From assembly GCA_973895155.1 (NCBI GenBank), contig OZ316894.1:15500001-15564000 (forward strand): 64,000 bases of DNA. The letters run 5' to 3'. Shown piece by piece: positions 23,401-34,748 of this stretch (position 1 is its first letter; every line of letters starts with the position of its first letter). Position numbers and translations under genes: made by a program. The notes beneath the pieces are model-generated. The model had not been told where the DNA came from. It saw only the letters and a program-made list of their open reading frames with translations, and made no database searches. Source of the stretch: Marsupella aquatica. Taxonomy: Eukaryota; Marchantiophyta.

Positions 23401-24243
23401 CGTCACACGTCAAGTGCCAATCCCGGACTCAAAAAAACTGCATCGCCGCAATGTCATTGTTGAGCCCTAGCACTTTGCGTTTGTTGCTTTGAGTCAAATG
23501 TGACAATAAGAAACCCAATTCATATGAAAACAAGCTCCATAGCCTATGAAAAAATCTGAACGCCTCTTTCAATCGTTGTGTTGTACTCGGTAAACACTCG
23601 GCAACACCTCAGCTACCAAAACGAGAGGCTTTACACCGTGCCAGGAAACAGGAAAATGATTTTCTGTTATGAGCAAAATTTTACTGTTACGAGCAAAAAT
23701 GAGATATAAAACATTTCTCATTAAAACTCAAAATTTTCAAAATATTTTTAAAAGTGATCATTTTTGGCTAGCACCAGGCGCTACTATTACTAGCTTGGGG
23801 TGCTAGTAAAAAAATGTCAAAAATACAAACCCAAAAAAAACAAATTCCAAAAAAATTCTCAAAAAATTCTCATCCATTTGTTGTTTACTGTTTCCTTTTT
23901 ACTGTTTCCTGGCATAATGGTTATACCCTACTTGCCTTAATCTTCAACTTGAGCTGTAACATGCGACGCCTCCCACACCGCACAGCTCACATCATTGCAG
24001 AAACAAACTCTGGTCCCTCCCCCAAAAATACCGTCAAACACAACAAATCCAGAACGACGCAAACTCCAATTCCTCCGCACTACGAATACCGATCAGTGAG
24101 TTCTAAACATTGATAGAAAGCCCTTTCACTAACCTATTCGCTCAGCCACACACATTCAAGTTTCATGCAATAAAACTCTACATGCAACACCGACAATGAA
24201 CATTGGAAAACCATCACAAAAAAACCTTGTCACCTCCCAAGCA
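23401..24243 (-). repeat. Long leader of the copia element; dispersed repeat also at 63640-64000
   Basis: From GTGCCAATCCC (23411) to about 24040 this matches the last ~360 bases of the window (for example CAACTTGAGC...TAACATGC and CTCTGGTC..CTCCC.CAAAAAT), at clearly diverged identity. It lies immediately inside the PBS of the copia element, so it is probably the 5' leader of this copia family. The first copy is lengthened by a small inverted-repeat element at 23639-23914. Confidence 0.55.
23639..23914. mobile_element. 276-bp MITE-like element with terminal inverted repeats
   Basis: Begins TGCCAGGAAACAGGAAA and ends TTTACTGTTTCCTGGCA. The first 13 bases are perfectly inverted. The interior is AT-rich without reading frames. 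It is absent from the homologous repeat at 63880-63900. I cannot see a clear target duplication, so the superfamily is undetermined. Confidence 0.6.
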
Positions 24244-24244
24244 T

Positions 24245-24256
24245 GCTCTGATACCA
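24245..24256 (-). other. Primer-binding site, tRNA-iMet type
   Basis: The minus strand reads TGGTATCAGAGC, the classic copia PBS complementary to the initiator tRNA-Met 3' end, two bases inside the LTR. Confidence 0.92.
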
Positions 24257-24258
24257 AT

Positions 24259-24603
24259 TGTTGAGCATAGACAATAATTGCAACAACAAGCCCATGAACC
24301 ATCCAATGCACAAGAGTTGACATAGAGAGATACGTGGTTCACCTCCACATGAGGCTACCTCCACGAGAACACACAAGAGCTTTACTGCACTCTCGGCCGA
24401 CCGGCCATACCAAGCATCCACAACGCAAGCTCTCTCTATCTCTCAACTAGCTCTGTAACGATGAGCCTGAGTTCCCACTCTCCAAGCAAACACCGCTTGG
24501 GTATAGAGTATGCACAACATGACTAACCTAACCAAGTCTGTGACTAAGATTAGCCTTAACTATGGTACAATTGTAACTCTAGACCTAAGAGTAAATCCTA
24601 ACA
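24259..24603 (-). repeat. 5' LTR of the Ty1/copia element (about 345 bp)
   Basis: On the minus strand it begins TGTTAGGATTTAC and ends GCTCAACA next to the PBS. The outer boundary (24603 or 24605) is judged only by the TG/CA rule, because the other LTR lies outside the window. Confidence 0.75.
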
Positions 24604-24690
24604 CAACCTAAGGCACACGCAAACAACAAGATTATTGAAGAGTGATTTGGTCCAAATATTGCGGCGTGTCTCGCATGTGAGTGCAATGGG

Positions 24691-24928
24691 TTGATCCCGG
24701 ATCAAGGTGATTTGTGTTGAGGATTGATCCCGGATCAAGCTAACTCGTGTAGGGTTGATTCCGGATCAAGCTAGTTTGTGTTGAGGGTTGATCCCGGATC
24801 AAACCAATTTGTGTTGAGGATTAATCCCGGATCAAACCAGTTTGTATTGAAATAAGATTGACCTTGGATCAAGCCTATTTGTGTTGAGAGTGGGTTGATC
24901 CCGGATCAAGGTAGCTGGTGTTGAAGGT
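24691..24928. repeat. Palindromic minisatellite, 7 units of 31-37 bp
   Basis: Units start at 24691, 24724, 24755, 24788, 24821, 24858 and 24895. Each begins with the near-palindrome TTGATCCCGGATCAA (mutated in some) followed by a GTGTTGAGG-like tail. It lies immediately upstream of the gag of methyltransferase-gypsy copy 1 and is not seen in front of copy 2. Confidence 0.92.
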
Positions 24929-25009
24929 TAGAACAGATTGGTCATCACGGAGTCCTCTAGTGATATGGGGCTACCCAAGGGACAACGGGCTGGTTTCACT
25001 TGAAGTGGA

Positions 25010-26844
25010 GTGCAATTTTGGCCGATAACATTGCTATTCGTCAATAGTGGGATTTCAGATAGTGATTCTATCGAGGACTTAATAGCCAGCTCTCCTCGTC
25101 ATTGGATGACTGCACCATTGCTTTGGGACATGGATGAGATGTATGGGGCTACAAAGGGCCCAAGGAGGTACTCTAGTGCAGTGGGCACCATTGATTTGGA
25201 TGACTTCATCCAAGAGTTTGATACGTGGTGAAATATGTAGATATTGCGTAACATCACATTGTTTACCCCTTTCATGACATGGAAGAGATTGTTTCAGCAT
25301 TTGGAGGGGTCACCCATGGATGACTACCATGGGTTTTGAAAGGCTCATTTGATTGATATTGAGGCATGAAGACAACATTGGTCACCAAACTATGTGTCCA
25401 TCACTTATGGCACAAGTGTAGTTGCCCAACCCAATGCTACAATTGTTGCTTCATCTAGCAGCGCTAGCCAAAGTGGTACTCCAACAACATCCATTGCTAC
25501 TTCTACCGGTGTGATTGTGGCACGGACTTGAGGTGCTCCAACATTTAGCCATGTAGTAGAGTTCTTTGAGGTATTGAAGCACAATTATCAAGGTGTGAGA
25601 ACTGATAAGTTGAAGGGTCTTCAAGAGTTTCAGGGCAAGACTGGAGAGAGTCTACGCGAGGCATACACCCATATGCAAAGATTGAAAATTGTCACAAAGG
25701 GAGTGACAGAAGCCTGAGCAATATTCTGGATAGGGAGCTACGGCGTAGAATGAAAGATGTCACCTACTTAGGGATTCAGATCCCACATTGGCAGTTGTTT
25801 TTGCACTTGTGAGCGCATTGAGCTCAACATGGTGAATGAGAAGGTGGTGACTTATGGATTTGCCAAGGAGGCACCAAAGGTTGCATCAACACCCACATCG
25901 CAACTTGTTGCACGTACGAGCTAGAGGGAGAAGCCTACAACATGGGAATCTATTAGTTAGAGACTTGTGCCCTCCTATGTTGGACAACAGTTAGGATACA
26001 GCTAGGATCTTGGACCCATGGTGGGGATCATGCACAGAGATATTGCCCGGATAATAGGGGGCAAGGAAGAGCATCTACGTCTGATCAACGACAATGTGAT
26101 CATTGTGGATTTTTTGGACATCGTGAAGATAGGTGTTTTGTACTCCATCCTAAACTATAGTGGGGAAGACCACATGCATATGATCAAGGAAGAGGAGGTA
26201 GAGGTGGTGGACGTGGCCAAGGCATGCCACATGCAGAAAGTCAAGGAGGTGATGTTGCTCTTGCTGTGACCACAGATCATAAGGATGCTAAGCTTGCTCA
26301 ATTGAAGCAACAACTACCTGCTATGGCTAGTTCTTAGGTGAGACCTACTTATGGTAATGGGGCTTTTACATCCTATGGAGCTTCCACATCTTATGGAGGT
26401 GATGGAGATCTTGCCAACATGGGATTCAAGTGTGGCACAACACATATTGATGCAGCATTGACTCAAGGAGCAACAAAAAGCCCTTGAGCCCCGAGGAGCA
26501 ATGGTAGAGTTGGATCCCCAAAGAGGGATGCTCATCATCAAACAAAGCTTCCCGAGTTGTTTACATTGTCAAAGGCAATTCACACTACCTCTATGAACCC
26601 GGTTTGGACTAACCCAGATGGGAGTAAGTTGGCGGAATCAAGTGATGTTGCATCAAAGATAACAAGTACCTTGTTGGGGGCGGCCACTACTATAGTGCGC
26701 ACGCCATTATTTTTAGCTATATATATGCTAACATTGGGAGTTAGTCCCGTTGATGTGTTTAAATTGGCGGCCATATTATGCGAGGACACTCCAGCTGTTG
26801 CTTCTTATGCACAAGCAACACCCAATTCTGAAGTAGTGGATTAT
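25010..26844 (+). pseudogene. gag: gag of methyltransferase-gypsy copy 1, heavily decayed
   Basis: Pieces in several frames match copy 2: APLLWDMDEMYGATKGPRRY (near 25111), TIDLDDFIQEFDTW (near 25190), then many stops. A zinc-knuckle region around 26010-26160 retains the second knuckle (QCDHCGFFGH..DRC) in a shifted frame. The post-gag part at 26557-26844 reads TTSMNPVWTNPDGSKLAES and AAATTIVRTPLFLAIYMLTL. It ends at the ATATG target duplication of element D. It is more decayed than copy 2 and not expressible as one protein. Confidence 0.85.
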
Positions 26845-27399
26845 ATATGTGTGACACGGGTAATGTGTCACCTAATCGAACGCAGGTCCTAGATTAGGAC
26901 TTATACAGTCATTAGGACCGTAACCGTAGCGTAGAATAGCACGAGTAGCCATCTTTGCCATTATGAATAGATTAGGAGTAGGTTAGTTGACCGAATGATT
27001 ACGAATTAAGAGAGGATTATTACGCTCAACTGAGGTACGGTGGATGCGGCGGAGTAAAAATCCGTTAGGGGAATCATGCTTGGACCAAGACGCCGACCTA
27101 AGCTCATTATCAACGACCAAAACGGCTTTGCCCTCTCACGCTTGAGCTCACCCTGGCACCTCCATAAGAGCAGAGTCGATGGAGCTGCGAGCCATTTGCT
27201 CATTTCCACCTTTCAGAATTCGCGGACGCTGCCATTCTCTCGCCTTTTTGGCTCGAATCAAGCTGACCTTTACGAGGAGATCATCGAGGGATAAGGGCGG
27301 ATTGTGGCAAGATTTAGTCAGGGCAAGTAAGGCCTCCACCACTGAGCGGACCGGCCGGCTGGGAACGCGGACTCGACGAACCAGACTGCAAAGGTTAGT

Positions 27400-29591
27400 A
27401 TGACCCTTACAGCCTTGGGATTTTGGACCTTGTTTGGCAAGGTAGGTGCTAAGTTCTCTGAGACTTACTGGTACTCTTATCCCGAGAAAGCCGCTTACGA
27501 AAGAAGATACGCAAAGTTGGTGGCCAAGGTAGCACAGGTTAACTGCGAGAAGACAACCATCACCAGGGATTCCAGCTACAATGAGCTACGAGACTACATC
27601 ACCGAGCTATATCTCAGCGAGGAAGGGCTTAGATCGGTAGTAGAGGTGATTTTTGAAGTCCCCGCGAAGTTCTTTAGGCTAAAGGGCAGCCAACGGCTTA
27701 CTCAAGCGAAGTTCCACAAGATCTCGGGATACTTCGACCAGCAGATCGCAACCGAAAAGTGCCAAGAAGACATCAGCAGACAACGGGAAGCGGCGCGTAA
27801 TCTTACGTTCCTCGGAGAAAGCTCCAACGCCTTCACCCGGGATATGGCTACCCCGACACCACCAGCCCCTCAGCCAATGACCACTGGCGTACCTCCGAAC
27901 CGGTCCCAAGTCCATCCCATGAACAACACCGAGTATTCCTTGGACTCCGAGCGTGTTAGTCCGCAGCTTGAGCAACATTCTCAGAAGTGGGCAAGGACGA
28001 CGCCGGCCCCCGAAGCAACAACGCAAACCAACGCCGCCCCTGCACTTGCCCCGACAAACCCCCCAACCAACCAGACCCGACAGCCCGTGGATAACCCGAA
28101 GTCCAACTTATTATAGGTAATCCGCGTCCCCGAAGTAGTCTGGATCGTGATCAAGAAACTCGACCATACGGACTATCTCAAGGAGCATCAGTTGGAGCAG
28201 TTCGCTCACTTGCTATGGAGATCGTGCGCAGCCGGGCCAAAGGAGATTTGTGAGTTCATCTCCAATTTTGACACTGACGCATTGACCACCAAGGTTTTAG
28301 GGCAGACCTTATCACTCACAGAGCATCGGTTAGCACAGATCTTTTGTCTGCCCACCGGGCCAGTGTCAGTTGAACTCCGAATTTGGGATAAGGGGTATAC
28401 GCCTCGGCACTTCAAACCCAAGGGTAAGACAGACAACGGATACAAGCAGGGGTCGTGCACCAATTTAATCTGTATGGAACGGCTTAACTTCATACGGACT
28501 ACCATTCACATGATTGAGCCACGATCCGAGATCTCCCTCTGTACGATCGTACAGGTGGAACAGTACAAATGACGGAGCTGGGCCCAATTCTTTTACCGTA
28601 GGTTTTTGGGAGAGCTTAAGCGGGCTCAGGGAGGTATGGCTATTGGGGGGAAGACTTACCTGGGAAGTCATATAGCCATCATCCTCTGGTACAAAGCACG
28701 GCGGGAGGCCAGGGGAAAGAACATGGCCACCTCAGCCCCGACTAATGTCACCCCCGCTACAGAGGAGGCTACCCCGAGCGAGCGGACTACCATGCCTCGG
28801 GCAAACCCCAAGTCGGAGACCCCGATGAATACTCCATCACCCCCTCCTGTTGAAATTCCACCCCCCCTTCCGTGGAGCCTCCGCTACCCATAGTACAACC
28901 ACCCCCAATCCCTCCACCACCTGCAGAAACCTTCCCCTCCCCAGTACAGACTACGGAGGAGCTTATTGCCCCGCCCGAGGAACCACCGGTGCCCGAGAGG
29001 ATGGAGGACTACCAAGTAGCCCCGGGGACCATGGCCTACGACCTGGTCCAGAAGTTTAGTCAGACTCTGTCAGGGGAACTGGCGACATACATCGGACAAC
29101 AAGTCTCGACATACTTTCAACCAGCCTTCTTCATGTTAGAGCACCAACCACGGATCGTAAGCCGCTTGGAGGACGAACTCATGGCGAAGGGGAATGAGAT
29201 CGGGCGCCTCCAAATGCTGGTAGAACACCTCAAGGAGGAGGCCACTACCCGCCGTGAGGAATTAGTCCGCACCATCGAACAGCGGGATGGACTAACCCAG
29301 GAGTTGAGCGGGGCACAAGAGGATCTCAAGAAGCTGGACGACACCGTGCTTCAGTTGCGCTTAGAATCCTTGGCTCGGGTTACCAGTCTGACCGACCTCA
29401 ACAACCAATTCCTACAAGCAGCTCAGCAGGTGGCTAGTCTCTCCGCCGAACGGGATAAATTGTTGGTGCAGGACCAGACCTATCGTGACTCCATCGACCA
29501 GCTCAACCTGGAGGTAGCACGGCTCCAGATAGAGGCCGATGAAGCTGCAAACGAGGCGGAGGAGGCGGTGCGGGACAACAAGGCCATGTAG
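27400..29591 (+). pseudogene. LTR-borne gene of element D: helical domain, Pro-rich linkers, coiled coil
   Basis: One frame is coding-like from ATG 27400 to about 28870 with stops TAG 28114 and TGA 28570. A slip in the C-run at 28859-28868 moves it to the frame that ends at TAG 29589. Segments: an N-terminal helical region (YPEKAAYERRYAKLVAKV; residues 1-130), a Pro/Thr-rich linker, a second domain with LTEHRLAQIFCLPTGP and SWAQFFYRRFLGELKRA...YLGSHIAIILWYKAR (28147-28716), a Pro-rich hinge (QPPPIPPPPAE), and a long coiled coil with heptad-like Leu/Glu/Gln (about 29130-29580). The second domain follows the same pattern as the gypsy-1 LTR gene. Some plant retroelement-associated proteins combine such domains with coiled coils; I cannot name the family with confidence. 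Confidence 0.6.
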
Positions 29592-30690
29592 GACCGCGTT
29601 ACCCTGCTCATCCTCTAGTAGGGAAGACCAGGGCCCACCCCTGATCAAGGCGGCTTGAGGTCTCGCCCCGACAGGGGGACAAACCCTGGTCCAACCACAG
29701 CACGCATGTAAGGGGTGGTTAGCGAAGGGTGTGAGCAGGCACCGCGCGGGGCAGTGGAGTCAGCGACATCTTTTTTATTAGGCTTAACGACATAATAGCT
29801 GTCATTAGGCGCCGATTAGCAGCGCAGTAGGAAGAATTAAGATAGGATCAGTTAGGATTAGCCGACGTGGGATCGAGTCCATCAACAGACTAGATTTGGT
29901 CAGTAGATTAGCTGTTGCCACCCCGGTCAGCGCCCTTGCCGCTGACGGTCACCCGGTCAGCGAAATACGGTCGGTTAGTCAGAAGTTAGTTAGCCAATAG
30001 GCATTACCCCGGGAGGTAGTATCTTTCGGTTCCTTTTTGCAAATGTAGTATTTAGGCTTCCCCTTCCGCTGTGGGAGGGGGAGAAGGCTTAGTTATTTCA
30101 GCATACGAAAAGGCGAGGCACAAGGAGTCCCGGCCTGAGTAGGGTCAGAGTGCACTAAGGAGTGAGAGCCAGAGTCGAGCTTGCTGGGCAAGTGCGGGGC
30201 GGGGCCTTGTAGAGACTGGGCATCGACTGCCTTAGGCCTGCTGACCCCCTTAAGAAGTCGAGTCAACTATGTAAATTGATTCTTTGCTGAGTAAATTTAG
30301 TCTTTTCCCTCTAATGTTTCCGCGAATAACTGGTGTTGTGTGTATGCTTTGTCTGGGCAAAGGCACCATTTCAAGGGACGTACCGGGTGCGGACTAATGG
30401 TAGGGATTGCCACCCATTGCATGTCACAAGGTTTTGTCGCGTCGATGGCTTGAAAGCCCAAGCCGGGAGTTAGTCCGAGTCACTAACTGTGGGAATATTC
30501 CAGCGGTGGAAAACAAATATACCTATGACTAGTGCGAGTTGCGTAAGTGTTATACCAGTAAGTATATTGCCTTAGCCTGACTTAGGGCTAATCGAGGCCA
30601 CTACACACCTCCTTGCCCGAACCCTCACCCCTACTAGTGGTCAACGTCGCCCCATGGAACTAAACTGGATTTAAGGCCCGGGTTAGGGGC
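29592..30690. other. Noncoding tail of element D
   Basis: About 1.1 kb without a supportable gene. It contains runs of TTAG-type words (29760-29990), a purine-rich stretch near 30080 and the element end. By analogy with the gypsy-1 LTR this is where promoter and polyadenylation signals would lie, but I see no decisive motif. Confidence 0.4.
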
Positions 30691-30701
30691 GTGACAATAT
30701 G

Positions 30702-31131
30702 TTGACTCCACCTATTGTTAGTGGTGAGACATGGCATGTAGCAACAGCGAGGTTGATAGATTTACCAACACATCATACATTTGAAAGAACTAGGTTTAAA
30801 CCTAGTGTTGTGTCATTGGATAATTGGGGTGGTATCTTCCAATTAATTGGGCCTACTGGAGCAATATACCTACCAAAGAGAGTGTTATTGGATATTGGTG
30901 CTCATCCCTTGATGTTGGGAAAGTTGGCAATATAGGGATTATGATTGCGTTCAGATAATTTGGAGGATTGCCCCTTTCCCATTTAGACTTCATTGGGGGG
31001 ACGTAACCCACACAACATATCACCAGGCGCCCGCTTGACTTGAGGATTCAGGAAGATCATGCAAAAGATAGCTCACACATACGATCGCAAGCTATTGTGA
31101 CTAAGGCTAAATCATATGACGTGTTGGTGGG
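30702..31131 (+). pseudogene. pol: Protease fragment of methyltransferase-gypsy copy 1
   Basis: Continues copy 1 after element D: SGETWHVATARLIDLP, FERTRFKPSVVSLDN, GGIFQLIGPTGAIYLPKR, then the aspartic protease motif VLLDIGAHPLMLGK, where copy 2 has VLLDTGAQPLMLGK. The Asp-Thr-Gly is Asp-Ile-Gly here. Stops follow at 30933 and later. It ends at YDVLVG, where LTR B begins. Confidence 0.85.
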
Positions 31132-33541
31132 TGTCACGCGATTGACATGGGTTTTAACACCAAAAACGTCACTATGGGTGCCAAAACCATCTCCTTGTAC
31201 CTGAGGATCATGAAGGGATGTTGTGAAGGCCTGTAAACACCATTTTATGCCCTTAACACCAGACTATCATAGCAAGACTCCGTCACACATCACCCAAGCT
31301 TAATCCCTAAGAACCAAGGTTGGGAATCAGATCCAGTGCTCATGATAGTTCTGGTGAGAAGGGGTCTTCATATCGGGCCCGTACACACAGGGCCTAGCGC
31401 TATGGTGCGCATATGTCTATACTTATGCTTACTATCATAGATATATTTCTATTCCACCACCGGAATGTACCCATAAACCAGTGACTCCTGACTGATTTCC
31501 GGCTTAGGGACTTCTAAGCCATTGCCCCACCACTCTGCCATTCCACTCTCAGCAATCAGAGCTGTGACAGCCCTCACCCAACCCACTTCAATGCACCCAG
31601 TACACCTCTCAGTGGCACTGCTAGTCCCATCATACACTCAGATTGCCTCACACACACACACATCCATGAGAGAAATGAGGCCTGAGAGGAAAACTCAATT
31701 AGATTCAAAGATGTGCACAATAATTCACTGAGAACACTTGATCGAAAAATAGGCCCAAAGGCTGTCTCCTCCAGATTGTGACGTGCTTGCCCTGCAAGCC
31801 CCATGCTTGCCATGTAAGCTCAATCCTGAACCTAAGCCCGGCTCACTCCAGATTGCGACGATAGATTGGACTCGAACCAATCCCGTACTTGCATTGCAAA
31901 CTCAATCCTGAACTCAACCTCCTTCACTGCACTTCATTCTTGGGGGCACGTACAGATCTCACACCTCCATTCAGAACGTCAAGTTACGCATGCACAGTTG
32001 ACTCAACTTCAAAACTGGTACCAGGCCTAACGACGATCTATCCTAGACTGCAATGAGGCCCGGCCTCACGCTTGCCCTGCAAGCTCAGCTCTGGCCATAA
32101 ATCCCTTAGTGCTCTCTACCAGACAAAGGCCGGGACTCCCCATGGATCACGTAGCCTTGCCAGACTAAACTGTAAATGCTCCTCCTGTTGCCCCTCAATC
32201 AGTGTCTCAGCCTTCCTAATGTGCTCACCGCAAATCACATTGAAATCCTCCCCACAATTTATAATCACCAACACATCACCTATCACCCAGGCTCTGTATC
32301 GGGGGAAAAGAACCCAGTTGTGTTGCCTACTAGAACGAGCCACAATCCAGCTTGCAAACCTGGCCAACTGTTGCTGTGAAGCGTGGCTGATTACTCCCTG
32401 AGTAATAGCACAACCAAGCTCTCCCCAACACACAGCTTCCAAGCCCAGCCTTCCTTGCACAGAGCTCCTCCCTGTTGCTCAATCCACGTGAGATCACACA
32501 ATTGAAGTTCCCCCCTGCCTCTACCGGGGGGCTGCTCTATATACTCTCATACTGAGCCCAAATGGGTGGATACTACGCTGCTGGAGCCCCATCCCAGCCC
32601 TAACAGAGCCGCCACTATCTCTAACTACTGAACCCTAACTCGCAACTTTATTTCTATCTCGAATTGGCTATGTAGTTCAGATTTGGCCCTCCTCCATGGT
32701 TTTCGTGAGCTTGCACCTCCTCTCCCGATTTCTCTATTGAACCATTTGCTACGTGGATAGCAGCATTGGAAGCGTCTTGAACTCCTCTTTCCAACGAGGT
32801 TAATTATAGCCGATTTGGTCAAATACACAGAGAGTTATGCCCTCGCAACCGAGAGAGGGTACTCACTGCTGCGCTAACCCGAGTTACATAGCTAACCCGA
32901 GTTTGGCTAACCTAGCTATCCTATCTAACCCGAGTAGAGCTAACCCATGGTCTCGGGTTAGACCGCTACCCGCTATTTGCTAACCTAGGCTAAGCTGAGC
33001 CCGAACCCGAATTTACTTATGCTAACCCATGCCCGAGTTTAGGCTAACCCGAGTTCAGTCTAACCCGGGATAATCTAATCCGAACCCGGGTTAAGCCTAA
33101 GCTGAAGCTGTGCTTACTTGAACTAAGCTGCCGTGCTTACCGGAGATAAGCTGAAGCTGTGCTTACCTAAGCTAAGCCGTGGCCGAGCTTGGATTAACCC
33201 GAAACTGAAGCCGAACTTGCTAATTTCGGCCACAAGTTAACCAGTTACACTAATCAGGCTGTATCTTCCTTAATACACCTTTGTTTCCCGAGTGTTTTAT
33301 ATCGATTTTACTCGCCTTGACCAGATCTTTCCAATGCTCTTTACAGATCCAGATTTGGTGACATATTGAAAGAGATATGGTCACCGACCACCCGCGACAT
33401 AGCTTTTATTTCCCTACTCTTAACGCCATGATTGCCCTTATTCTTGCCATCTTGCTAATTGTTATGCAATTTCAATAGCTACTCCTTGCATACAGCAGCC
33501 TAGTTAATCAGATTACAAAATAAGGACCATGTCATCGACGT
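31132..33541 (-). mobile_element. LTR 'B', sister of A, interrupted near its end by gypsy C
   Basis: Matches solo LTR A from TGTCACGCGATTG to CCATGTCATCGACGT. The last eight bases (ACGTCACA) are at 41879-41886 on the far side of gypsy C. The left flank GTGGG does not recur on the right. Instead 41887-41934 carries a purine tract and 48 bp of foreign sequence. It is therefore not a clean solo LTR but one LTR plus a scrap of internal region, the rest having been deleted together with host sequence. Confidence 0.8.
32116..32460 (-). CDS. Conserved hypothetical reading frame in LTR B
   Basis: Counterpart of 19187-18765 in LTR A, with the same frame and mostly the same residues (WGELGCAITQGVISHASQQ, HNWVLFPRYRAWVIGDVLVI, LARLRDPWGVPAFVW). 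A TAG replaces the second Trp of the A copy, shortening it to 114 codons. The sequence after the stop still matches A. Unknown family; coding status unproven. Confidence 0.3.
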   Translation of the reverse strand: MQGRLGLEAVCWGELGCAITQGVISHASQQQLARFASWIVARSSRQHNWVLFPRYRAWVIGDVLVIINCGEDFNVICGEHIRKAETLIEGQQEEHLQFSLARLRDPWGVPAFVW

Positions 33542-34695
33542 TGTCCGGGTGACCGTGTTTTCTGGCAAGAGCATGTTGGCTCTTTTGAAGTTAACCTTGC
33601 ATGCTCATAAGTTCTACACTAAAATCAAAATGATAATTCTAGTTACAAGGGTAGTGGGTATTAAGAAAGGTTAAGGTGAAACTAAAATACTGTTAAACCC
33701 TACTTCACCATACTTGCGGACCAATACATCACAAAAATTAGTTTTCTTACGACATATGATCCTAATATCTCCAAGAGAAAATGAAACAGGAATATCATCT
33801 GGACTCCTATTCAGATCCATGACTTCAATAAAGGACAAAGATGATGCACTCCCACTCCTTTCGGTACGACACCACTGGGTATATTATTGGCTCGTTAGAA
33901 CCATAACAGCAGTTGCAAACTGAGCTCCAAAATGATAGATTAGATGTTGCCTCATAGATGGTTTGTCTAAAAGATGGACTCTAATCAAAAACGGATTACG
34001 AAGGGGAAGATCAGGGATAACTCTCTCTCCTGGATTCATGATGGCTCTCCTATTCCTTTGCTATCCGGGCCAAAGGACGCCCCACCTCTATATTCCCAAA
34101 GAAACCTTATTCCCTAAGGTCCCATCTATAAGTCTACCACTCATTCATTTGCTATCCGGGCCAAAGGACGCCCCACTACTATGTTCAAGGCACAAAAGAG
34201 CTTCACAACCTTGAATGATAAACACTGTGGAATGAGGGGAGAGTGCCCCTCACTTTATTTATAGTGCACACCAAGAGGGCATGGATCAAGCCCAAGCACT
34301 TGGATGAAGGCCAAGTGTCAAACATCTAATACCTAAGAGTGTGCTAGTACTGTTCATAGTTCGTGAAACTACTTTTAGAAGGTGGAACTACCATGCGTTG
34401 GTGGAACTACTATGCGTTGGTGGACCTACTATGCGTTGGTGGACCTACTGTGCGTTGGTAGAACTACTATGCGCTGGTGGACCTACTGTGCGTTGGTAGA
34501 ACTACTATGCGTTGGTGAATATTATTGTAGTTAGTGGAACTACTCATATGCATTGGTGGAACTACTGTAGTATGTTAATATAACTAAAGAAGTTTAATAA
34601 AGTTTAAATTTAATAATCTAACTACTAAATTACTTATATAATCTATAGCATATTAAAACAAACAATTTTTTATAACTTAAGAGAAAATCACGACA
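33542..34695 (-). repeat. 3' LTR of gypsy C (1,154 bp)
   Basis: Pairs with 40834-41878. It is longer because of a duplicated TTGCTATCCGGGCCAAAGGA-type segment (34060 and 34150) enclosing about 90 extra bases. It contains a 19-bp minisatellite (34386-34520) and, on the minus strand, TATAAATA (34264-34256). Confidence 0.9.
34386..34520. repeat. 19-bp minisatellite in gypsy C LTR
   Basis: About seven units of AACTACTATGCGTTGGTGG with small variants (ACCTACTGTGCG...). The same array is at 41589-41723 in the other LTR, so it was present at insertion. Confidence 0.9.
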
Positions 34696-34748
34696 CATCA
34701 CCCCTACCAAACCTGTGCATCCTCCGGTATGCACCACACCTAGAATCG

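Larger units (their letters stand above)
26850..30696 (+). mobile_element. Element 'D', 3,847-bp LTR-like insertion (probable solo LTR) with embedded gene
   Basis: Flanked by ATATG (26845-26849 and 30697-30701). Starts TGTGACACGGG and ends GGGCGTGACA, so it has TG/CA ends. I find no internal PBS, no gag-pol and no second LTR, and the ends are not a long inverted repeat. The simplest reading is a solo LTR of a retrotransposon with a ~3.8-kb LTR. It holds a gene-like region (27400-29591) followed by ~1.1 kb of noncoding sequence, the same layout as the gypsy-1 LTR. A large non-autonomous element is the alternative. Confidence 0.65.

Noticed and set aside
22857-23463. Overlapping frames of ~175 codons on both strands in the GC-rich copia leader
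   Set aside because: GC-rich low-complexity sequence opens both strands at once; composition-driven, no recognisable domain.
24691-24928. CRISPR array
   Set aside because: Repeat-spacer pattern is a diverged minisatellite with similar tails, in a eukaryotic retrotransposon context without cas genes.
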